A stretch of 64,000 nt of DNA from Anticarsia gemmatalis (lineage: Eukaryota > Arthropoda > Insecta > Lepidoptera > Erebidae), in the NCBI RefSeq assembly GCF_050436995.1, contig NC_134760.1, positions 11,116,001-11,180,000 of the forward strand. The letters are read 5' to 3'. The translations under genes were made by a program, and so were the position numbers. Positions 58,261-64,000 of the stretch are shown piece after piece. Position 1 is the first letter of the stretch. Each line of letters starts with the position of its first letter. The notes beneath the pieces are model-generated. The model did no database searches. It was given only the letters and a program-made list of their open reading frames with translations, and was not told where the DNA came from.

Positions 58261-58564
58261 GCGACTCGTCCGCGCGCCCGAGGCCTAAGATTTTGGATTG
58301 GCATTTAAGTGGAAGACTGGTAGGATCAGTTATACATAGGGTTCGCATGAGTTACGTTTTTAAAGGCGCTGTAAATAGCTTTCTAATTATCTACTCGCTT
58401 TTGATTTTATTGTAGTTATTGCAATCGGCTGCCGCCGGCCGCTCTTGTGATTAGTTCATTGATGAGTTTATGTATAATATAACGGCACTTGTCTGCCCTG
58501 GCGCTGGTTATTAGATGAGTCGGTTGGTTTTGTAACTGCTAAATGCCACTTAAGAGAGTTATTT

Positions 58565-58570
58565 AATAAA
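58565..58570 (+). terminator. Candidate proximal poly(A) signal of Usp16-45
   Basis: This is the first AATAAA after the stop codon, about 305 nt downstream. A second AATAAA follows at 58631-58636. Confidence 0.45.
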
Positions 58571-60570
58571 CCAGCGTCATCGCGACACATCCTAAGCTTG
58601 ATATAGAACTACATAGTTAAATACTGAAGAAATAAATAGATATACTGCTATATTACAATTCAGTTCAATTATTGCTCCATTTAGATGTTTGTTTCAACAA
58701 CTGCTGTAGCATAGATGAAGCTGTGACGTCACACGCCCGTTTAAAGCAATATTTTCTAAGAAGTTTTTCATGACTATGTATTTTACATATTAGTATACAA
58801 ATATCACGTTATCACCGCTGACTGAGGAATTGACAGAGATAAGTTGTTGGGACGTTTTTACGATATTATTCAGTGGAACGTAGTTTCCTAGACCAAATGT
58901 AATTGACACGATTATGTTACTTTGTTATAGAACGATTAAATTAAAAATTCATCTCAATAAGATTAAATGTTTTGAACGATGTAGGTGATTGATTATTTTT
59001 GTTATATACGTATTTATGTTAGTCGGCGCGTGTCGGTCGCGATGTGTTATGTTGTGTCCTGTACTTGTTACTTGTACTCATTACGATAGGGCACGTTCTG
59101 GTTTGTTCCAATGGCGTAAAGTCTTCCATTGAGGTGTCAAGCGAAATGTAACTCTACATTACCGTCGTTTATTCACATAAATGATTGCATATGATAGCCG
59201 CTTATTACGAACTAGATAAGTTATTTATTAAAGTATGTGTTGTCAATTGTTGGACTGCGTCACCCTAGTTTTAATTTTGTTTCTTCATAAAATGTATGTA
59301 TGGATAATCTCTTAAGATGTATATTTTAATATTGGTTTCCTTCAACAATTGATGTGTTATCCATATTAGTTATCATATAAATGTACCGGTTAGAGTTGGT
59401 GAGTAGTTGTAATTGAACAGCCTAAACAGTGAAAAGTACTCTTACATCACTTATCATACTAATCGATACATTTCTGTATAAAGGGGACAGAAAACAATAA
59501 TTATGTAATCTTAGATCTCCGATTGATCTCGCGTTGTTGGTATATTTTAACTTATTTATGACATTTAACATGGTGCCATTTTTTACAAAATGGTGATTTT
59601 TAATCCAACATAACGCGTTATTTACAAATATAGCTGTCTACAAATAATTTTAATGTAATCATTAAACAGATTGGACGCGAAATTAGTTTATTCATATCAT
59701 AACCTATTTTATGTAGTTGATTGTACATACACTTTTTATAAAGTTAGGTAGGTTTTGGAGGCGACTGCAGACCGCAGACTGCATTAGCTGCTGGACGTCA
59801 CTAAACTGAACTGTCGCAGTTGTGGTTCATCTTTATTCCTACTGTGAAGTTTTATACTGTCGCTGCCGTCGGCAGTTTGCAGTTGTCTACAGAATCCTAT
59901 CTTTAGGGTACCCGCATGGAGTATTGGGTTTGCCGCCCGCCGTCGCCCGGCCCGTACATCGAGTTACAATACAAGTTACTCGACGTACATCTTCTTGTTT
60001 TATTTGTCGTGTATATTAAGTTTTAAACGCATTATGTAACATTGAGTGCTCAATTTAGTTGTTGCTTTTACCGTGTGCAACTAATTATTATTTTTTAGAA
60101 ACTTGTTACACTGTTTATTCGTGTTTGGTTGCAAAATACTTGTTTTATACTGTCATAATACTGATTGGTTATACAGTCTACTTTAACAAACACCGATTGA
60201 GGCCTTTCGCGACATCAAAAATGGTCATTTACTGTCTGATTTAAATGAATTTTTGTGATCATTGATTCATGTATCGTGGTATTAAAGTCAATTCAAGGTA
60301 ACTAAACAAGCTAACAATACAAGGTGTTCAATAGCATATAGCATGTAATCCAAGTATTTTGGTGCCGACGTTCGGAGCGCTACCCGTGTTCAAGTTTGTC
60401 GTTACGATAGAAACGATTTTTATGATTGCATTTGACAATATTATGTCAGTCTTGTGCCGTTAGCGATTAGCTTGTGTTAATTATTTGATATTTTTTGTAT
60501 AATATTGAATTTCACATAAATGAGTTACGAAAAGTGTATTAAAATATAGTTGTAAAATGTCTATTAGATT

Positions 60571-60576
60571 TTTATT
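60571..60576 (-). terminator. Candidate poly(A) signal of the DUF1091-like gene
   Basis: TTTATT on the plus strand reads AATAAA on the minus strand about 115 nt after the stop codon at 60689, a normal 3' UTR length for a small insect gene. Confidence 0.5.
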
Positions 60577-60688
60577 GTTTGAACCTCTACTCAATGAAAC
60601 TAAATAGGTGCTAATTAAACCATGTATAATGCAAAACATCGGGGATGTTAGTTCGACAGTTTTGTAAATATTTTCATTTTAATAAAGT

Positions 60689-62334
60689 TCATATCTGAAA
60701 TCGAGCAAGTTTCTTATCGATACGCCCTATGTGCATATCGATATATCCGTCTGAAATTCGAATTTTAGTTTTAGCTTGAGTGAAGTTTGCGTATATTCGG
60801 CCTCTGGTGAATGGGAATCCTTTGGGGATGAACTCTGGGTGGATAGTCATGTTCACCAAGTTATAGGCACCCTGAAATTAGAAACATATTTACTATCACG
60901 CGTTAGACATCATTTATAATGGAGAAATATAAGTAGGTAGATAAAAAAAGCTTGAATAAAAAATAAGCGGTTAGATTTCATCGAAATAAATATCAGCGCA
61001 AATGATGACATCCCAACATTTCATCTCGATCGTTTCAGTCGTTTGTTACAAACAAACAAACAGGCTTAAAATTTTACTTTTCGAAACCCACTTATAGCTT
61101 GTTGCCCACGAGCAGTGTTGCTAGCTACAAAATATCAACGTTAAAGACTTACAGGCATATGTGGACAAGGCTTCAGCAGCTTGCCTTGTCTCATAGCCGA
61201 GCCAAAGAACAAGTCCTTCTCCACGAGGTGACACCAGTTGAAATGGAACTCCACAAAAGTCCTCTTATAAACATTCGTTAGTAATTCAAACATATAAACG
61301 TCAACCTGAAAGAATAAGTCATTGACCTCTTTATCAAATTTGCAGTGACTTCACATAAAATGACTCTTAACAAGCTGCAGTTACGCATGCTCATAAAATT
61401 TCCTGCCTAATAGCATACTGCTAATTAAATTGACACATTTGATTTTGAGTAGCATGCTTTTTAAAGAAATGTTTGCGGGAGCTGTTTATAACCCGTACGT
61501 ATTTGGGCCCTAGACGCAGCACAGCCTAGTACGCTCTCATAATCCGGTGGGATGGGAGTCCAAAGGAGGCAGTCAGCTTGAGAATCCAACTGTCCTTTAT
61601 TTCAAACTGAAAATTCTTGAAGACATGGGTAGGTTTAGTTTTTGTATCTTTAAGTATCTGCATTTCCAAGAGCAGTTATATAACTTAGTAATTTATATCT
61701 TACGATAATATTACTGTCGAAAGGCACAAGGGTCTCGAAGTGAAGTCCGACGTAGTAGATAGGATTAGACCGGCTATACCTCGTGGTGGTCAAATTGGCG
61801 AATGTTAAGAACTTAGGATTGATGTACGTCACACGAGGATGCTCCACGTTGATGTATGTTATCTGAAACAAGCACTATGAGAATATTGGCAAACTACTAC
61901 CACCTGAGTGCTCCCAGTATGTAGCTGTTGCACTTTCAGTTCGTTTTATGAACACAGAAGTCTAGTCAAGATTTATTGTTAGTTCTTATACAGGTGGCAT
62001 CCGTTTGAAAAAACATAATAAGTATATGAAGAAATGTAAGTATTTAATTGTTACGAGGAAAATGTTACCATGAGCAGGAGACATCGGGTAGGTAATGCCC
62101 GTCTCGACCATACAACAGGCGTGAACTATCAATTTACAACTATTAAGTACCTGATTTTATAACACTACTAATAGACGACAACTATCGAAATCCAGGGTAC
62201 CCGATATTTTTATATCCTGTTTTAAGCATTAGTTCTTAAGTAGGTAGGTACAATCTACTTACTTTTTCTGAAACCGAAGCTTGATGAAATATCACAAAGT
62301 AAAACAAGCAAATAAATATATTGTGACTCGTCAT
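60689..62334 (-). CDS. Secreted DUF1091-like protein, 4 exons
   Basis: Exons in transcript order are 62334-62263, 61862-61704, 61305-61153 and 60871-60689. All junctions are phase 0 with GT-AG ends, and the sum is 567 nt (188 aa). Exon 1 encodes a hydrophobic signal peptide (ICLFYFVIFHQASVS). The mature part has a beta-rich pattern with FHFNWCHL, then LKPCPHMPGAYNLVNMTI, PKGFPFTRGRIYANF and a DGYIDMHIGRI strand. The CP-x-G-Y core followed by a P-x-G block and a basic strand fits insect DUF1091 (DM8), secreted proteins of unknown function. Exon boundaries are well supported; the family call is by pattern and less certain. It is convergent with Usp16-45. Confidence 0.75.
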
Positions 62335-63019
62335 ATTGCTCACACAGTACACTTTCATATAGGATTAAAGTATCCTCTGAAGCAGTCATTAATTTATGAA
62401 ATCATCATTCATTATACATTCGTATCGCAATAATTCGACTGCCAACTAATAGCCATTTTATCAATGCAACAGATCGACGGAAGCTGCAACTCATAAAGAT
62501 GAATTTGGCAGTACATTTAGATATACACTTCAGGTATTGTGGAAAAACAAAATAATGGGCCCAATTTCCTAAAAGGACTAATATGAGGTTGATGATACGG
62601 TTGCAAACAACACATTCTTCAATCAAAATGCACAATATTCAGATTAGTAAAGTAGTTGTTATCAATATTACCAAACTCGGCAGGTATATGGCTTATGTCT
62701 CATTCAAGTGAAGAAGAAGATACTGGCATCTGTAACACAGCTTCGGCTAGCATAGATGTCAGGACAATGTGTGGATATTTTAACAGATTTTATATTAATA
62801 TACATATTTTGTTTCTTTTTTTTATGTCAGGTCTTTGGTTGTAGGTAGTATCATGGATACTAATAAGAGCGATTTTGGGTTCCGTCATCCGCAATTCTGC
62901 CAATTATTTTTATGCGCAGCGGTTTGATGCTACATTCAGTCACACAAAGTAAAATAGCGCGCCCTTGCGCTGTTGACTCTCTTCAATGGCAAAAGGTCGG
63001 ACCATTACCGTAACCAGAA
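62335..63019. other. Gene-free stretch
   Basis: The region upstream of the DUF1091-like gene presumably contains its promoter. I see no clear TATA box or repeat boundary, and the short open frames are not convincing. Confidence 0.4.
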
Positions 63020-63375
63020 AACCGTTTAAAGTAATAGCGTATGCGACTGCCGCACAAGAGGTCTCAGGTTCGAATCCTGGGTCGGGCCAAAAAGTCTTTT
63101 CCGAGATTTTCTGTTTAAAAATTCTCAGATATTGCCCGGAGTTAGGAAGTTGAGGTCTTAGACCTCCGTGCCTCGGAGAGCACGTAAAGCCGTCGGTCCT
63201 GCGCCTGACCTCTCTCTGGTCGTGTCGGTTTAGCCGTCCCATCAGACTATGAGAGTAAAGGATGAGAGAGTGTACCTGTGTATTGTACACACACTTGGCC
63301 ACAATAAACAAAGTCCTGCACAGTTGGCTGGTTTCTATGAAACTGGGCGCCGTAGCCGAAATCGGCCAGGACGAC
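63020..63375 (+). mobile_element. tRNA-derived SINE of a second family
   Basis: The B box GGTTCGAATCC lies at about 63068 within a tRNA-like head (CGACTGCCGCACAAGAGGTC). The body carries TGCCTCGGAGAGCACGTAAA, GCCGTCGGTCCTGCGCCTGA and GCCGTCCCATCAGACTATGA, then CCTGCACAGTTGGCTGG. This body is familiar from SINEs common in moth genomes. The 5' edge is uncertain. Confidence 0.75.
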
Positions 63376-63469
63376 ACACATCTATACGATCTGTGTATTT
63401 GTGTTCCAATATTCTAATTCAGAGGCCATCACAAATCAAAGAATTTTTAAGCATAGCATACAATAAATA

Positions 63470-63475
63470 TTTATT
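63470..63475 (-). terminator. Candidate poly(A) signal of the partial gene
   Basis: TTTATT reads AATAAA on the minus strand, about 46 nt after the stop codon at 63521. Confidence 0.4.
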
Positions 63476-63520
63476 ATTTCTTTCCAAATATAACAAGTTT
63501 TGTTAACACTATACAGGCTA

Positions 63521-64000
63521 TCAACTATTATTATGTGCTCTTCTCTTCAATAGTTCTACGTGCGACGAGTCGAATGGCCTGTAGTCCGTTATCTTAGGCA
63601 CTTCTAACATCGTTATTTCTATAATACAACACATCACTTGAAGCTGGTCTCTTGCGTTTTTTATTGCCTGAAAAGAAAAAAATCCTTTTAAAACTTATTT
63701 TTTGCCTGCATATACATTTGCCGAAAACTGTAGTCACACTTGAATCTCTCTCTTAACTTACAATGTAAAATGTATAGCACAATTTTATCCCATGGATTCC
63801 ATTCCAGGAGGAATTTTATCCCATCGATCGATCCCATACAAACCTTTTCCCAACAGTTACATACATATAAATATTTTTTTTCCAATTTAGTTCAGTTTTT
63901 CAAAACTTATGGGCTTACATTCATTCCAGTGAATTATTTTTATAGATAAGAAATTACTGTCAACTTACACTAACAACTTTCTCTTGCAACTCTGGTTTAC
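63521..64000 (-). CDS. 3' end of an unidentified gene (two exons, partial)
   Basis: Two exons join in frame. One runs from the window edge to a donor at 63969 (KPELQEKVVS) and the terminal exon is 63667-63521 (AIKNARDQLQVMCCIIEITM through LLKRRAHNNS, then stop). The GT-AG ends and phase 0 junction are clean, and the composition looks like a helical, charged protein. I do not recognise the family; the rest lies beyond the window. It is on the same strand as the DUF1091-like gene, about 1.2 kb upstream of that gene's start codon. Confidence 0.55.

Larger units (their letters stand above)
58261..60688 (+). other. Usp16-45: Usp16-45 3' UTR and intergenic DNA
   Basis: No coding exon is supported here. 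AATAAA occurs at 58565-58570 and 58631-58636, and again at 60681-60686 next to the opposite-strand DUF1091 gene. The transcript may therefore have a short or a roughly 2.4-kb 3' UTR. Confidence 0.5.

Overview
The window is eukaryotic and almost certainly lepidopteran (moth or butterfly). Introns are AT-rich with GT-AG ends, the proteins are insect-like, and the repeats are typical of Lepidoptera: Lep1-like Helitrons with (GTTT)n tracts and CTAG 3' ends, tRNA-headed SINEs, and a truncated Jockey/CR1-type LINE. No bacterial, viral or CRISPR content was seen.

Layout. Positions 1-16348 hold no gene I can support and many repeats; this is probably intergenic DNA plus the 5' intron of the next gene. 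16349-17719 (+) is the terminal exon of a divergent Frizzled receptor. Tail-to-tail with it, 19568-45234 (-) is a complete 30-exon garz (GBF1 orthologue, large Arf-GEF). The exons splice to 5733 nt (1910 aa) with consistent phases at every junction. Across a 737-bp divergent intergenic region, 45972-58260 (+) is a complete 6-exon Usp16-45 deubiquitinase (994 aa). Convergent to it, 60689-62334 (-) is a 4-exon, 188-aa secreted DUF1091-like protein. 63521-64000 (-) is the 3' end of an unidentified gene that runs off the window.

The most unusual signal is in garz. Two of its introns begin with perfect-looking tandem arrays whose unit is the 3' end of the preceding exon, its splice donor and the first bases of the intron. 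One has 11 donors at a 103-bp period (21318-22471, exon 27). The other has 15 donors at a 162-bp period (31560-34016, exon 14). In the 162-bp array each unit also carries an AG that would make it a 123-nt, phase-1/phase-1, in-frame cassette exon. The long ORFs across this array on both strands exist only because 162 is divisible by 3.

Other observations are a cluster of nuclear-receptor half-sites (three exact TCAAGGTCA) in a garz intron; interleaved inverted repeats in the garz 3' UTR able to form mutually exclusive hairpins; three copies of a near-palindromic foldback MITE in Usp16-45 introns, one apparently inside a SINE; two inverted copies of a 285-bp TATA-containing LTR-like element in garz introns; head-to-head and tandem Helitron pairs; and a 334-nt intron filled mostly by a SINE.

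Functionally the genes look unrelated (Wnt receptor, Golgi Arf activation, histone/ribosome deubiquitination, a secreted insect-family protein). The only shared regulatory DNA is the probable bidirectional promoter between garz and Usp16-45.
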